A stretch of 64,000 nt of DNA from Streptomyces sp. NBC_01498 (GTDB lineage Bacteria > Actinomycetota > Actinomycetes > Streptomycetales > Streptomycetaceae), in the NCBI RefSeq assembly GCF_036327775.1, contig NZ_CP109598.1, forward strand, positions 1,736,001 through 1,800,000, in the 5' to 3' direction. This document shows, one piece after another, positions 37,125 through 48,590 of this stretch. A program made the position numbers and the translations under genes. The notes beneath the pieces are model-generated. The model worked only from the letters and a program-made list of their open reading frames with translations. It was not told where the DNA came from and did no database searches. The first letter of the stretch is position 1, and every line of letters begins with the position of its first letter.

Positions 37125-37298
37125 TCAGACCTCGAGGACCTGGCGCTTGTTGTAGGTGCCGCAGCTCGGGCACGCGATGTGCTGGAGCTTCGGCTCCTGG
37201 CAACGCTCACACGAAACCAGGGTGGGGACCGCAGCCTTCCACTGCGACCGGCGGTGGCGCGTGTTGCTGCGCGACATCTTCCGCTTCGGAACAGCCAC
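37125..37298 (-). CDS. rpmF: 50S ribosomal protein L32
   Basis: 57 residues ([19 protein letters not shown]...) with the zinc-binding pairs CERC and CPSC. GTG 37298 with GGAGAAG upstream. Starts 2 bp after the DUF177 stop; the DUF177-rpmF pair is widely conserved. Confidence 0.97.
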   Translation of the reverse strand: MAVPKRKMSRSNTRHRRSQWKAAVPTLVSCERCQEPKLQHIACPSCGTYNKRQVLEV

Positions 37299-37300
37299 GG

Positions 37301-37909
37301 CTACTTCTCCTGCTTCTCGTCGGCGCCTGCGTCGGCGCCGCCCATGTTGTCCTTCTCGCCGTCCGTGATGGTTTCGGCGAGTCCTTGCAGCGACGCCCAA
37401 CGGATGTCGACGACGTCGTGGTGATGGTCCGGGTTCTCGTCCAGCCTGATTCCGCAGTCGGAACACAGCCCGGCACAGGTCTCCCGGCACACCGGCTGCA
37501 TCGGCAGTGCGAGCACCACCGCATCGCGCAGCACGGGTTCGAGGTCGAACAGTCCGTCCTCGATGTAGAGCGGGTCCTCGTCGTCCTCGGCGTCGTCGGC
37601 CGGTTCCGCCTGCTTGCTGCGGCCCCGGTCGTCGGCGTCAGGGTACGAGAACATCTCCTGGAAGTCCGCTGCCACATCCAGGCGCACCGGCTCCAGACAC
37701 CTTACGCACTCCCCCTCGGCGGTCGCTCGGGCGGTGCCCGTCACGAGCACGCCCTCCATGACCGATTCGAGGCGGAGCCTGAGCTCCATCGGAGCGCCGT
37801 CCGGCACCCCGACGACACCGTCGATACCGAAGTCCTTGGGCGCCGCCGCGGAGCGGGTCAGCCGCTTGAGCGCGCCGGGACGCCGACCCAGCTCGTGCGT
37901 GTCGAACAC
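37301..37909 (-). CDS. DUF177/YceD-family protein
   Basis: 202 residues as called from GTG 37909. Central Cys pair ECVRC and later CAGLCSDCG suggest metal binding; YceD/DUF177 proteins are linked to 23S rRNA and L32 biogenesis. The in-frame codons upstream encode LNARLDHRDPL, which looks like the genuine conserved N-terminus, but no ATG, GTG or TTG is available there; AGGA six bases before a CTG (about 37942) suggests a CTG start. Acidic segment at about 100-115. Confidence 0.85.
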   Translation of the reverse strand: MFDTHELGRRPGALKRLTRSAAAPKDFGIDGVVGVPDGAPMELRLRLESVMEGVLVTGTARATAEGECVRCLEPVRLDVAADFQEMFSYPDADDRGRSKQAEPADDAEDDEDPLYIEDGLFDLEPVLRDAVVLALPMQPVCRETCAGLCSDCGIRLDENPDHHHDVVDIRWASLQGLAETITDGEKDNMGGADAGADEKQEK

Positions 37910-38166
37910 GAGGGGGTCGCGGTGGTCGAGGCGGGCGTTCAGGGCTGTTCCTGCTTTCGGTTCGTGGAGGGGCCGCCATGTCGCGGAGCGAGGCGGGCGG
38001 CCTGATCGCGGGCATCACGCGACCAAGGGGCAAGGATACTTGACCGGTCGCCGATGGCCCAATCCGGTCCGACGGGGCCCCTCGGCGGCCGTCTCGCGCG
38101 CCGGGTACGCGTCCCGCGACGGCCCCGCGACCGCAGTACGGCGCCCCGCGACCGCCGGGCGGCCGG

Positions 38167-39333
38167 TCAGCGGCCCTGTTCGTAGCGGCGCAGCTGCTCC
38201 ATGTCGATCATGCTGGTGTCGAAGAGGCTGGTCTCGTCCAGCCCGCCCTGGGCCTGCTGCTGGTCGGCGTGGCCCGTCTGCGTGCCGTCGGGCTGCTGCT
38301 GCCAGCCCTGCGCGGCCTGGTCGTAGTTCTGCCCGTAGCCCTGGCTGTAGTTCGGGTCGTACGCGGCGGGGTCGTAGACCGGCTGCTGGGGCTGCTGGTA
38401 CGCGTACGGGTCCTGCTGCTGGTAGGCGTACGCGTCCTGCTGCTGGTAGCCGCCGTAGCCGGGGTCCGCGTACTGCTGGGCGGCGGGGTCCGCGTACTGC
38501 CCCGCGGCCGCCGTCTGCGCCGGGATCGCGAGCGGGGCGGGCTGCTCCGGGGGGGCGGCCGGGGCCTGGCGCGCCGGGCCCCCGGTGCCGCGGAGCGACT
38601 GGTGCCCCGACACGTCGGCGAGGCCGGAGAGGTAGTCCGCGTCGCTGGTGTGGCCCTGGGGTCCCGCCGCGTCCTGCTCCGCCATGTGCAGACCCAGGTC
38701 GTCGCTGGCGACCCTGCCGTGCAGCTTCTGCCGGCCCCGGCCGACCGCTTCGAGCGTCTTGGACAGGACGGCCTCGAAGGCGCCGAGCTTGGCGTCGACG
38801 TAGTCGTCGGCGCGGCGGATCAGGGTGTCGGGGTCGGCGCTGTACTCGGGGGCGTCCTCGTCCGCGTACCCCTCCTGGTCGAGGCCCGGTCCACGGCCGA
38901 GGAGCTTCTCACGGCCCCGGTCGACGGAGCCGATCGTCTTGTTGAGGACGACCTCGAAGTTGGCGAGCTTGGAGTCCACGTAGTCGTCGGCCTCGGCGCG
39001 GACCTCCTCGGCGTCCCTGCGGGCGTCGGCGAGGATGCGGTCGGCCTCCTCCCGCGCCGTACGGGCGATCGCGGTCTCGGAGATCAGCGTGGACCGCTCC
39101 GCGTGGGCCGCCGCGACGATGCGCTCCGCCTCCTGGCGGGCCTGTTCGGACAACTGCTCGTGGCCGCCGAGCAGTTCGCGCGCCTGGGCGAGCGAGCCGG
39201 GCAGGGTCTCGCGCACCTCTTCGAGCAGCGACAGCAGCTCGCCGCGGTTGACCACGCAGGAGGCCGACATGGGCATGGAACGGGCGTTCCCCACCGCGTC
39301 GACGATCTCGTCGAGCTTCTTCTGCACGTCCAC
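38167..39333 (-). CDS. DivIVA-like coiled-coil protein with Gln/Tyr-rich tail
   Basis: 388 residues. Residues 45-160 are coiled coil (SEQARQEAERIVAAAHAERSTLI, ILADARRDAEEVRAEADDYV) of the kind seen in DivIVA/ATP-synthase b-like proteins. A segment DDYVDSKLANFEVVLNKT...GREKLLGR recurs later as DDYVDAKLGAFEAVLSKT...GRQKLHGR. The last ~130 residues are Gln/Tyr/Pro/Ala-rich with repeated AYQQQDPYAYQQ-like units, ending DMEQLRRYEQGR. GTG 39333. Probably polar-growth or division associated, by analogy only. Confidence 0.8.
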   Translation of the reverse strand: MDVQKKLDEIVDAVGNARSMPMSASCVVNRGELLSLLEEVRETLPGSLAQARELLGGHEQLSEQARQEAERIVAAAHAERSTLISETAIARTAREEADRILADARRDAEEVRAEADDYVDSKLANFEVVLNKTIGSVDRGREKLLGRGPGLDQEGYADEDAPEYSADPDTLIRRADDYVDAKLGAFEAVLSKTLEAVGRGRQKLHGRVASDDLGLHMAEQDAAGPQGHTSDADYLSGLADVSGHQSLRGTGGPARQAPAAPPEQPAPLAIPAQTAAAGQYADPAAQQYADPGYGGYQQQDAYAYQQQDPYAYQQPQQPVYDPAAYDPNYSQGYGQNYDQAAQGWQQQPDGTQTGHADQQQAQGGLDETSLFDTSMIDMEQLRRYEQGR

Positions 39334-39468
39334 CGTGTGCTCGCCACTCTCTACAGCCGGGTTGGAGACGGACGCAACGACTGTACGGCCAGTCGGTGCG
39401 CGTCCGGCACCGGATGACGGTTCATCGGCCCCCGGCCGCGCCGGGCGCCCCGTTCCGTGCCCCGTCGG

Positions 39469-39978
39469 TCACCGCTCGGCGAGGCGCTGGGACAGTGCCT
39501 CGTGCACCAGCGGGGGCAGCAGGTGGGACACGTCGCCACCCCAGGTCGCCACCTCTTTGACCAGCGAGGAGGAGAGAAAACTGTAGATCGGGTTGGTCGG
39601 GACGAAAAGGGTTTCGACGCCGGAGAGGCCGATGTTCATCTGGGCCATCTGCAACTCGTAGTCGAAGTCGCTCACCGCCCGCAGGCCCTTGACGATGGCC
39701 GGGATGTCGCGCTCCTTGCAGAAGTCGACGAGGAGGCCGTGGAAGGACTCCACCTCGACGTTGCCGAACTCGGCGGTGACCCGGCGGATCAGGTCGATCC
39801 GCTCGTCGACGCTGAACAGCCCCTTCTTGGACTGGTTGATCATCACGGCGACGTGCACGACGTCGTACAGCTTGGAGGCTCGGCCAATGATGTCGAGGTG
39901 ACCATTGGTGATGGGGTCGAAGGACCCCGGACAGACGGCGCGGCGCAACTGAATTCCCTCGCTCTCCGGTCCGGTCAT
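39469..39978 (-). CDS. coaD: Phosphopantetheine adenylyltransferase
   Basis: Fourth step of CoA synthesis. 169 residues with the nucleotidyltransferase (T/H)xGH motif in CPGSFDPITNGHLDIIGRA and C-terminal PTNPIYSFLSSSLVKEVATWGGDV. The start overlaps the rsmD stop as ATGA. The N-terminus has eight residues before the first strand. Confidence 0.97.
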   Translation of the reverse strand: MTGPESEGIQLRRAVCPGSFDPITNGHLDIIGRASKLYDVVHVAVMINQSKKGLFSVDERIDLIRRVTAEFGNVEVESFHGLLVDFCKERDIPAIVKGLRAVSDFDYELQMAQMNIGLSGVETLFVPTNPIYSFLSSSLVKEVATWGGDVSHLLPPLVHEALSQRLAER

Positions 39979-40556
39979 CGGGCGTCTTCCGGTGCGGCGG
40001 CGCGACCGTGCCAGAGAGTGCCCTCGCCGTAGCGGCGCGCCCGCAACGGTTCGAAGCCCCTCGGCCAGGTGAACTCCCCACCTCTGGTGCTGCGCTCCAC
40101 GGTGGCGAGGGCCGCGTCGTTGAGCCAGCCCTTCGAGCGGAGTGTGAGGAGGATCTCCCGAAGATCGTCATCGGTGACGGCGTACGGCGGATCGAGAAAG
40201 ACCAGGTCGTACGGGGTCTCCGGGGCCGGTCCTGTCACGATCTGCTCGGCTTTGCCGGTTCGGACGTCGGCGCCGGGCAGTCCGAGGGCGCGGACGTTCT
40301 CGCGTACGGTGCGGGCCGCCCGGCCGTCCGCCTCCACCAGGAGGGTGTGCGCGGCTCCCCGGGAGAGTGCTTCCAGGCCGACGGCACCGGAGCCGGCGTA
40401 CAGGTCGGCGACCCGGAGACCGTCGAGGGGGCCGAGCAGCGCCTCCCAGGTGGAGAAGAGGCCCTCGCGCGCTCGGTCGGAGGTGGGGCGGGTGCCGTTG
40501 CCCGGGGGGACGGCGAGACGGCGTCCGCCGGCGGCGCCGGCGATCACGCGGGTCAT
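39975..40556 (-). CDS. rsmD: 16S rRNA (guanine966-N2)-methyltransferase RsmD
   Basis: 193 residues. SAM site VADLYAGSGAVGLEALSRGA and catalytic DPPY in YDLVFLDPPYAVTDD. ATG 40556 (MTRVIAGAAGGRRLAVP); the longer frame to 40703 is unsupported. Coupled to coaD by a 4-bp overlap, a standard pairing. Confidence 0.96.
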   Translation of the reverse strand: MTRVIAGAAGGRRLAVPPGNGTRPTSDRAREGLFSTWEALLGPLDGLRVADLYAGSGAVGLEALSRGAAHTLLVEADGRAARTVRENVRALGLPGADVRTGKAEQIVTGPAPETPYDLVFLDPPYAVTDDDLREILLTLRSKGWLNDAALATVERSTRGGEFTWPRGFEPLRARRYGEGTLWHGRAAAPEDAR

Positions 40557-40756
40557 GAGGGGGTCGGCTCCTCGGTTCGGGGACGTACGCGGGTACGGGG
40601 AGGTCACGCGGCGGGTTCGCGTGGGGCGTGGGGGCGGCGGGCGAGGGTGCGTGCGCTCCCCCCACGATATGGCGTGGCTCCGGGCCCGGCCCGCCGGGAG
40701 CACCCGCCGGGACCGGGCGGGGCCGTGGGACGCCGGACGGGGCCCTGCGGCCCCGT

Positions 40757-42988
<2,232 letters not shown>

Positions 42989-43135
42989 TGCACACCACGT
43001 CACCGACATCCGTCGCACACCTGTGGACAACTCCCTGTTGCCCGGCGGGTCGGGGTGCCTCGGCGGCGGGTCGGCCACAGTCCCACGGCGGTCGACGGCC
43101 GGTCGACAGCGGTTCAGGGGCGGTCGAGGGCGGGG

Positions 43136-43471
43136 TCAGCCCTGTGACGGCCGGACGCGGGTGACGGCGGTGAGCAGGACGGCGGAGTCCTCCAGGGCCT
43201 TCAGACCGTGCCGCTCGTGCGGGATCGGGCCCACCTGGCCGGCGATCATGTCCTGGTCGCCGGACTCCTTCGTCAGCCGCACCCGGCCGTGGAGGACCTG
43301 GAGACTGGCCGCCGGGGGCGCGTTGTGCTCGTCGAGGGACGCGCCGGAGGTGAGGGCGATGACCGTCTGCCGCAGCGGTCCGTCGTGGAGGAAGAGATGC
43401 GCGCTGCGGCCGTGGGCGCTGGCGCGCGCGTCGTCGATCTGATGGCGGGCGAGTGCGGTCAGGTCGTCCAT
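43136..43471 (-). CDS. Small cupin-domain protein
   Basis: 111 residues, single cupin barrel: TSGASLDEHNAPPAASLQVLHGRVRL and GPIPHERHGLKALEDSAVLLTAV, with His residues at the usual metal positions. ATG 43471 with AGGCCC upstream. Ligand unknown. Lies between recG and the DAK-type gene, on its own. Confidence 0.82.
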   Translation of the reverse strand: MDDLTALARHQIDDARASAHGRSAHLFLHDGPLRQTVIALTSGASLDEHNAPPAASLQVLHGRVRLTKESGDQDMIAGQVGPIPHERHGLKALEDSAVLLTAVTRVRPSQG

Positions 43472-43662
43472 CGGTGGGCCTCTCACCTCGGGCGGTACGC
43501 GCGTCTGTCCTGGTGCGCCTACCCCCCATCGTCACAGGTACGGCCCCCCGTGCAAGCCGTACGCCGGGCGCCCCGTACGCGCGGTGGCGGCCCTCCCTCC
43601 TTACGGAGGCGGGTGCGTCACGCCGCCTTCGGTACATGGGCGAGGTGCGCAACCCGGTGCCC

Positions 43663-45432
43663 CTACTCCACGCCGATCAGCAGCGGCGCCGACTGACGGC
43701 CGCCCTGGTAGACCACCGTGTCCACGGCGAGGTGCCCGCCCCGTACGTGTCGCTCCAGCCGCTCCGCGAGGGTGCCGGGCACGTCCTGGCCGAGGACGAG
43801 GGTGACCAGTTCGCCGCCCGCCGACAGCATCCGGTCCAGGACGGTCTCGGCGATGGCGGTGAGGTCGGTGCCGATCACCGCGACGTCGCCGTCGATCAGG
43901 CCCAGCAGGTCGCCGGCCTGGCAGATACCGGCCATGGTCCAGGACTGCCGCTCCGCGACGGCGACCTCGGCGTAGCGGGTGGCGCCGGCCGCGGAGGTCA
44001 TGGCCACCACGTCCTCGTCGAAGCGGCGGTCCGGTACGTGCACCGCGAGCGCGGCGAGGCCCTGCACGGCTGCCCTGGTCGGGATGAGGGCGACACGGAT
44101 GCCTTCCGCGCGGGCCTGTTCGGCGGCAGCGGCGGCGGTGTGGCGCAGTTCCGTGTCGTTCGGCAGGAGCACCACCTCGTGCGCGTGGGCGCGGCGGATG
44201 GCGTCGACCAGTTCGCCGCTGGCGGGCGGCTCTCCGGGGCGGGCGAGCACCGTCGTGGCCCCGGCCTCGGCGCAGAGCCCGGCGAGGCCCTCGCCGGGGA
44301 CGACGGCGACGACGGCGCGCTGTGCGCGCTCCCGCCGGTGTCCGGCGGCGGCGCCGAAGTGGGTGATACGGATCCGGTACGGGCGGCCCGCCTCGACACC
44401 CGCCTCGACGGCGGCGCCCGCGTCGTCGACGTGCACGTGCACGTTCCACAGCCCGTCGCCGCCGACGACCACGAGGGAGTCGCCGAGGGAGTCGAGCCTG
44501 CGGCGGACGCGGGCGATGCCCGCCTCGTCCGTCTCCAGGAGGTAGATCACCTCGAAGGCGGGGCCGGCGGGGGCGTCGTCGGCGTCGCAGGACTCCACGA
44601 CGGCGGGGAGGTCGTGCGGGCGCGGGCCCGGTGCGACGGGGGACGGCGCGTCGCCCGTGACCGCTTCCACGAGCGCGGCCAGGACGACGAGCAGGCCCCG
44701 TCCGCCGGCGTCCACGACGCCGGCGCGGCCGAGGACGGCCAGCTGGCCGGGGGTCGCGTCGAGGGCGGTACGGGCGGCGGCGTACGCGGCGTGGAGCACC
44801 GGCCCGGCGCCGTACACCGCGCCGCCGTCCGCGTCCGCGCGCCCGCTCCCGTCCGCGGCGTCCTCAGCGTCCTCGGTCGCGCGCGCCGCGGCATCCGCCG
44901 CCGACGACGCCACGGTGAGGATCGTTCCCTCGACGGGATGGGCGACGGCCTCGCGGGCCAGCCCGGCCGCCCGGCGCAGCGCTCTGGCGAGGTGGTCCCC
45001 GCCGCCCCGCGGCGCCCCGTCGCGGCCCGTCGCGCCCGCCCCGTCACCCCGCGCCCGCCTTCCGGCACCGCCCTCGCCCTCGCCCTCGCCCTCGCCCTCG
45101 CCCTCGCCCTCGCCCAGGATTTCGGCCATGCCTCGCAGCAACTGGGCAAGGATGGTGCCCGAGTTCCCCCGTGCGCCGATCAGCGCGCCGTGCGCCATGG
45201 CCCGTACGGCGTCGGGCAGGTCCGGCACGGACACCCCCGTCGCGTGCGCGTCGAAGACGGCCTCGACGGCCTGGGCGGCGGACTCCACGGTCAGATAGAG
45301 GTTGGTGCCGGTGTCCCCGTCGGCGACCGGATAGACGTTGATCGCGTCGATCTCCTCACGGTCCCGGCCCAGGGCGTCCAGCGCCAGCGAGCACCAGGTA
45401 CGCACCGCTGCGGCGTCGAGGGTCTGCGGCAC
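43663..45432 (-). CDS. DAK-type protein (DhaL domain; fatty-acid kinase FakA-like)
   Basis: 589 residues. N-terminal DhaL nucleotide domain with DAINVYPVADGDTGTNLYLTV and ALIGARGNSGTILAQLLRG; then a DAK1-like/EDD-associated region. Similar in layout to FakA, but there is no FakB nearby. Residues about 107-121 are a pure Gly-Glu run from seven GCCCTC hexamers (45070-45111), followed by a Gly/Arg-rich insert. I place the start at GTG 45432 (PQTLDAAAVRTWC) with AAGGAGG eight bases upstream; the frame stays open to 45555. Confidence 0.85.
   Translation of the reverse strand: MPQTLDAAAVRTWCSLALDALGRDREEIDAINVYPVADGDTGTNLYLTVESAAQAVEAVFDAHATGVSVPDLPDAVRAMAHGALIGARGNSGTILAQLLRGMAEILGEGEGEGEGEGEGEGGAGRRARGDGAGATGRDGAPRGGGDHLARALRRAAGLAREAVAHPVEGTILTVASSAADAAARATEDAEDAADGSGRADADGGAVYGAGPVLHAAYAAARTALDATPGQLAVLGRAGVVDAGGRGLLVVLAALVEAVTGDAPSPVAPGPRPHDLPAVVESCDADDAPAGPAFEVIYLLETDEAGIARVRRRLDSLGDSLVVVGGDGLWNVHVHVDDAGAAVEAGVEAGRPYRIRITHFGAAAGHRRERAQRAVVAVVPGEGLAGLCAEAGATTVLARPGEPPASGELVDAIRRAHAHEVVLLPNDTELRHTAAAAAEQARAEGIRVALIPTRAAVQGLAALAVHVPDRRFDEDVVAMTSAAGATRYAEVAVAERQSWTMAGICQAGDLLGLIDGDVAVIGTDLTAIAETVLDRMLSAGGELVTLVLGQDVPGTLAERLERHVRGGHLAVDTVVYQGGRQSAPLLIGVE
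45070..45111. repeat. GCCCTC x7 in-frame hexanucleotide repeat
   Basis: Seven perfect 6-bp units inside the DAK-type gene, encoding alternating Gly-Glu on the minus strand. Unit changes keep the frame, so length polymorphism would be tolerated. Confidence 0.92.
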
Positions 45433-45570
45433 CTGGGGGTCCTCCTTGGCGGCCTGGACTGTGAGCTGCACCGCAGAGTAGTCCGCCCGGACCGTCGTGG
45501 CAGGTGGGAAGGGGGGCGGGACGAGGGCGGGTCCGGTCGTGGTAGTTTCGTTCAACCGGCTGGCGCGTTG

Positions 45571-45576
45571 TATGCT
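45571..45576 (+). promoter_or_regulatory. Possible rpmB promoter -10
   Basis: TATGCT, a good -10 word, 115 bp upstream of rpmB; the -35 (around GTTTCG/CGTTCA, 45547-45553) is poor. Position fits a ribosomal-protein gene with an untranslated leader. Confidence 0.35.
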
Positions 45577-45690
45577 CCTCCGGTTGCCCGGCGAGAGTCG
45601 GGCCTTCTCCCCCGGCGCAGCCGATCTCAGACACTGAGTCTGCCACGCCGGAATTCACCGTAAGTGCATCTGAAGTCTTTGGAGTGACCC

Positions 45691-45876
45691 GTGGCTGCCA
45701 ACTGCGACGTCTGCGGCAAGGGGCCGGGCTTCGGCAACAACATTTCGCACTCGCACCGCCGTACGTCCCGTCGCTGGAACCCGAACATCCAGCGCGTGCG
45801 TGCCGTGGTCGGTCGGACGCCGAAGCGGCTCAACGTCTGCACCTCGTGCATCAAGGCCGGCAAGGTCTCGCGCTGA
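45691..45876 (+). CDS. rpmB: 50S ribosomal protein L28, zinc-binding form
   Basis: 61 residues with [25 protein letters not shown] and a C-terminal CTSC pair, so the zinc (C+) paralogue. Streptomyces also carry a Cys-less copy expressed under zinc limitation. GTG 45691 after GGAGTGACCC. Followed by a strong terminator. Confidence 0.97.
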   Translation: MAANCDVCGKGPGFGNNISHSHRRTSRRWNPNIQRVRAVVGRTPKRLNVCTSCIKAGKVSR

Positions 45877-45912
45877 CGTTCTCGTCGTAGCGCAGCCCCT
45901 GCGGTTGCCTTG

Positions 45913-45945
45913 AAAGCCGGTCCACCTCGGTGGACCGGCTTTTTG
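45913..45945 (+). terminator. Intrinsic terminator after rpmB
   Basis: Perfect stem with arms AAAGCCGGTCCACC (45913-45926) and complement to 45942, short loop, then a T-run and GTCG. The most classical terminator in the window. Confidence 0.95.
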
Positions 45946-46032
45946 TCGTGCCCGCGCGGGCACCCGCCCCCGGTGCCGCAACCGCGCGACTCCCTGGCCC
46001 GTGCCTCCGTGACTCCGCGCTCAACTCCGGGT

Positions 46033-46064
46033 CTCAACTGCGGCACCGTGTTCCGGTAGTTGAG
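46033..46064. terminator. Weak convergent hairpin before thiD 3' end
   Basis: Arms CTCAACT (46033-46039) and AGTTGAG (46058-46064). Lies in the gap between rpmB and the convergent thiD gene. Confidence 0.4.
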
Positions 46065-46124
46065 CCCCTACCCCGGGCTCCGCGCACCCCGCGCTCCTTA
46101 CCTCCGTGCGCCCGACGCCGCCCC

Positions 46125-47021
46125 TCAGCGGAAGCGCCAGGCGTGGTCCACGGGGCCGATGCCGCCGCCCAGCGGAAACCCGGCCGCGATGGCGCCCGTC
46201 ACATACTCCTTCGCGGCGACGACGGCCTCCAGGACCCCCTGCCCGCTCCCCAGGCCCGCCGCGATCGCCGAGGCGAGCGTGCAGCCGGTCCCGTGCGTGT
46301 GCCGGTTGTCGTGGCGCGGCGCCCGCAGCCAGTGCTCCTCACCGCCGTCCGTGAGCAGGTCCACGGCGTCCCCCGGCAGATGCCCGCCCTTGATCAGCAC
46401 CCAGCGCGGTCCGAAGCCGAGTACGGCGCCCGCGGCGCGCCGCATGCCGTCCTCGTCCCGTACCTCCACCCCCGTCAGCTGGGCCACCTCGTCCAGGTTG
46501 GGGGTGGCGACGGTCGCCGCCGGCAGCAGCCGTTTCCGTACGGAGTCCAGTGCCGACGCCGCGAGCAGCGGGTCCCCGTGCTTCGAGACGCCGACCGGAT
46601 CGACCACCACGGGGGCGTCGGTCCCCGCGAGAAGTCCGGCCACGGTCTCCACCAGCGCCGCCGACGCGAGCATGCCGGTCTTGACGGCCTGGACGCCGAT
46701 GTCGTCCACGACGCTGCGGTACTGGGCGCGTACCGCCTCCACGGGTAGTTCCCAAGTGCCCTGCACGCCGCGCGAGTTCTGCGCCGTGACGGCCGTGAGG
46801 ACGCTCATGCCGTGCACACCGAACGCCAGCATGGTCTTGAGGTCGGCCTGGATGCCCGCGCCGCCGCCCGAGTCGGACCCGGCGACGGTGAGGACACGGG
46901 CCGGGACACGCGCCCGAACACGGGGGGCCGCCCGACCCGACGGAGCGCGCGCGGACCCGGCCGAGGACGCGGAATACGCGGCGGGCCCGGCGGACTCGGA
47001 GGGCTCGGAGGATGTCGGCAT
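46125..47021 (-). CDS. thiD: Hydroxymethylpyrimidine/phosphomethylpyrimidine kinase
   Basis: Thiamine synthesis enzyme phosphorylating HMP and HMP-P. 298 residues: [38 protein letters not shown], and [20 protein letters not shown] with the catalytic and anion-hole residues. The first ~40 residues are a low-complexity Ser/Ala/Arg lead; the true start may be internal (near [10 protein letters not shown]). Follows thiL on the same strand by 89 bp. Confidence 0.94.
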   Translation of the reverse strand: MPTSSEPSESAGPAAYSASSAGSARAPSGRAAPRVRARVPARVLTVAGSDSGGGAGIQADLKTMLAFGVHGMSVLTAVTAQNSRGVQGTWELPVEAVRAQYRSVVDDIGVQAVKTGMLASAALVETVAGLLAGTDAPVVVDPVGVSKHGDPLLAASALDSVRKRLLPAATVATPNLDEVAQLTGVEVRDEDGMRRAAGAVLGFGPRWVLIKGGHLPGDAVDLLTDGGEEHWLRAPRHDNRHTHGTGCTLASAIAAGLGSGQGVLEAVVAAKEYVTGAIAAGFPLGGGIGPVDHAWRFR

Positions 47022-47110
47022 GCCCCGAATCTACTGGCCGACGGGGCGCCCCTCCCCCGTACCGCCGAATCCGCCCCGTGCCGCCCCGTGGCCCGCCCCG
47101 TGCCCTTCCG

Positions 47111-48073
47111 CTACTCCGAGTCGCCGAAGTGGTCCCAGCCGCCCTTGCTCGTCCACGGCGCCCCGTCGACCGTCACCTGAGGCAGCGCCGACTGGTTGAG
47201 GACCTCGCCGATCACCTTCCACCGCGCGGGCAGTTTGGCGTCCGGCGGGAACGTCGCGACGATCGCGTGGTCCTCGCCCCCCGTCAGCACCCACTGGAGC
47301 GGATCCACCCCCACCGCCTGCCCGATGTCGTTCATCTGCGACGGGATGTCGATCAGCCCCGACCGCAGGTCGATGCGGACCTTGCTCGCGTCGGCGATGT
47401 GCCCGAGGTCCGCGACGAGGCCGTCGCTGACGTCCGTCATCGCCGTCGCGCCGAGCCCCGCCGCCGCCGGCCCCGCGTGGTACGGCGGTTCGGGACGCCG
47501 GTGCGCCTCGACAAAGGCACGGGGTGACCGGAAGCCGCGCGACAGCACCGCGTGCCCCGCCGCGGACCAGCCCAACCACCCGGTGTACGCGACCACATCG
47601 CCCGGCCGCGCCCCCGCCCTGGTCACCGGCTCGTGGTTGCGCAGGTCGCCGAGCGCGGTGATCGCGAGGGTGATCGTCTCGCCCCGTACGACATCGCCGC
47701 CGACCACCGCGGCGCCCGCGACCTGGCACTCGTCGCGGATGCCGTCCATCAGCTCGGTGGGCCAGGTGACGGGAAGTTCGGCGGGCACGACCAGGCCGAG
47801 CAGCAGCGCCGTCGGGACCGCCCCCATCGCCGCGATGTCGGCGAGATTCTGCGCGGCGGCCTTCCTGCCCACGTCGTACGCGGTCGACCAGTCGCGCCGG
47901 AAGTGCCGCCCCTCCAGCAGGATGTCGGTGCTCGCCACGACCCTGCGGTCGGGTGCGGCCACCACCGCGGCGTCGTCGCCCGGCCCGAGCCGGACCGCCG
48001 GAGTGGTGGTGAGCCGGGAAGTGAGCTCCCTGATGAGTCCGAACTCCCCCAACTCGCCCACGGTGCCCTTCAC
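47111..48073 (-). CDS. thiL: Thiamine-monophosphate kinase
   Basis: Makes thiamine diphosphate, the last step. 320 residues from GTG 48073: KGTVGELGEFGLIREL, RLGPGDDAAVV, STDILLEGRHF, TDVSDGLVADLGHIA. All ATP and metal-binding Asp motifs present. The longer frame to 48307 is rejected because it covers spacer DNA. Thiamine genes thiL-thiD form a pair. Confidence 0.95.
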   Translation of the reverse strand: MKGTVGELGEFGLIRELTSRLTTTPAVRLGPGDDAAVVAAPDRRVVASTDILLEGRHFRRDWSTAYDVGRKAAAQNLADIAAMGAVPTALLLGLVVPAELPVTWPTELMDGIRDECQVAGAAVVGGDVVRGETITLAITALGDLRNHEPVTRAGARPGDVVAYTGWLGWSAAGHAVLSRGFRSPRAFVEAHRRPEPPYHAGPAAAGLGATAMTDVSDGLVADLGHIADASKVRIDLRSGLIDIPSQMNDIGQAVGVDPLQWVLTGGEDHAIVATFPPDAKLPARWKVIGEVLNQSALPQVTVDGAPWTSKGGWDHFGDSE

Positions 48074-48336
48074 CGAGTCCCACCTCTCGTCGTGCGGCCG
48101 GCCGATCCGGCCGTGCCGCTTCTCCGGCCGGGATTCCGGCCCCCTGCGTCGGCCGCGTGCCCGCGGTCGCGGACCGCCGTCGCCGCCGGTGGCGCCGACG
48201 CGCACGCCGGTGTCACCGCTCCGTGCCTCACACCGCGGGTGCCGCCGGGTGCCCGGGTCTCCCCGCGGCACTGGGTGACGCGATACCGTGGCGTCCCTTC
48301 CCCCCACAAGATCCTCGTGGCCGCCCTGGAGGTTCC

Positions 48337-48570
48337 GTGGTACAGGCGTACATCCTCATTCAGACCGAGGTGGGCAAGGCGACGACCGTCGCCGAGACCA
48401 TCGCGAAGATCCCCGGCGTGATACAGGCCGAGGACGTCACCGGCCCCTACGACGTGATCGTGCGGGCGCAGTCCGACACCGTGGACGACCTCGGCCGCCT
48501 GGTGGTCGCCAAGGTCCAGCAAGTGGACGGCATCACCCGCACCCTGACCTGCCCGGTCGTGCACCTGTAG
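48337..48570 (+). CDS. Stand-alone Lrp/AsnC ligand-binding (RAM) domain protein
   Basis: 77 residues: AYILIQTEVGKATTVAETIAKIPGVIQAEDVTGPYDVIVRAQ... is a complete RAM domain without the helix-turn-helix. Such orphan domains may modulate full-length Lrp proteins by mixed oligomers. GTG 48337 with GGAGG upstream. Divergent from thiL. Confidence 0.9.
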   Translation: MVQAYILIQTEVGKATTVAETIAKIPGVIQAEDVTGPYDVIVRAQSDTVDDLGRLVVAKVQQVDGITRTLTCPVVHL

Positions 48571-48590
48571 CCCCCGTCTACGCTTGGCCG

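Noticed and set aside
37638..38033. Minus-strand open frame starting ATG before the DUF177 gene
   Set aside because: Its translation is Pro/Arg-rich and overlaps DUF177 in another frame; the ATG is not in the DUF177 frame.
46033..46064. Riboswitch (TPP type) linked to thiD or thiL
   Set aside because: No TPP aptamer core sequences in the leaders of thiD or thiL; only simple hairpins are seen.
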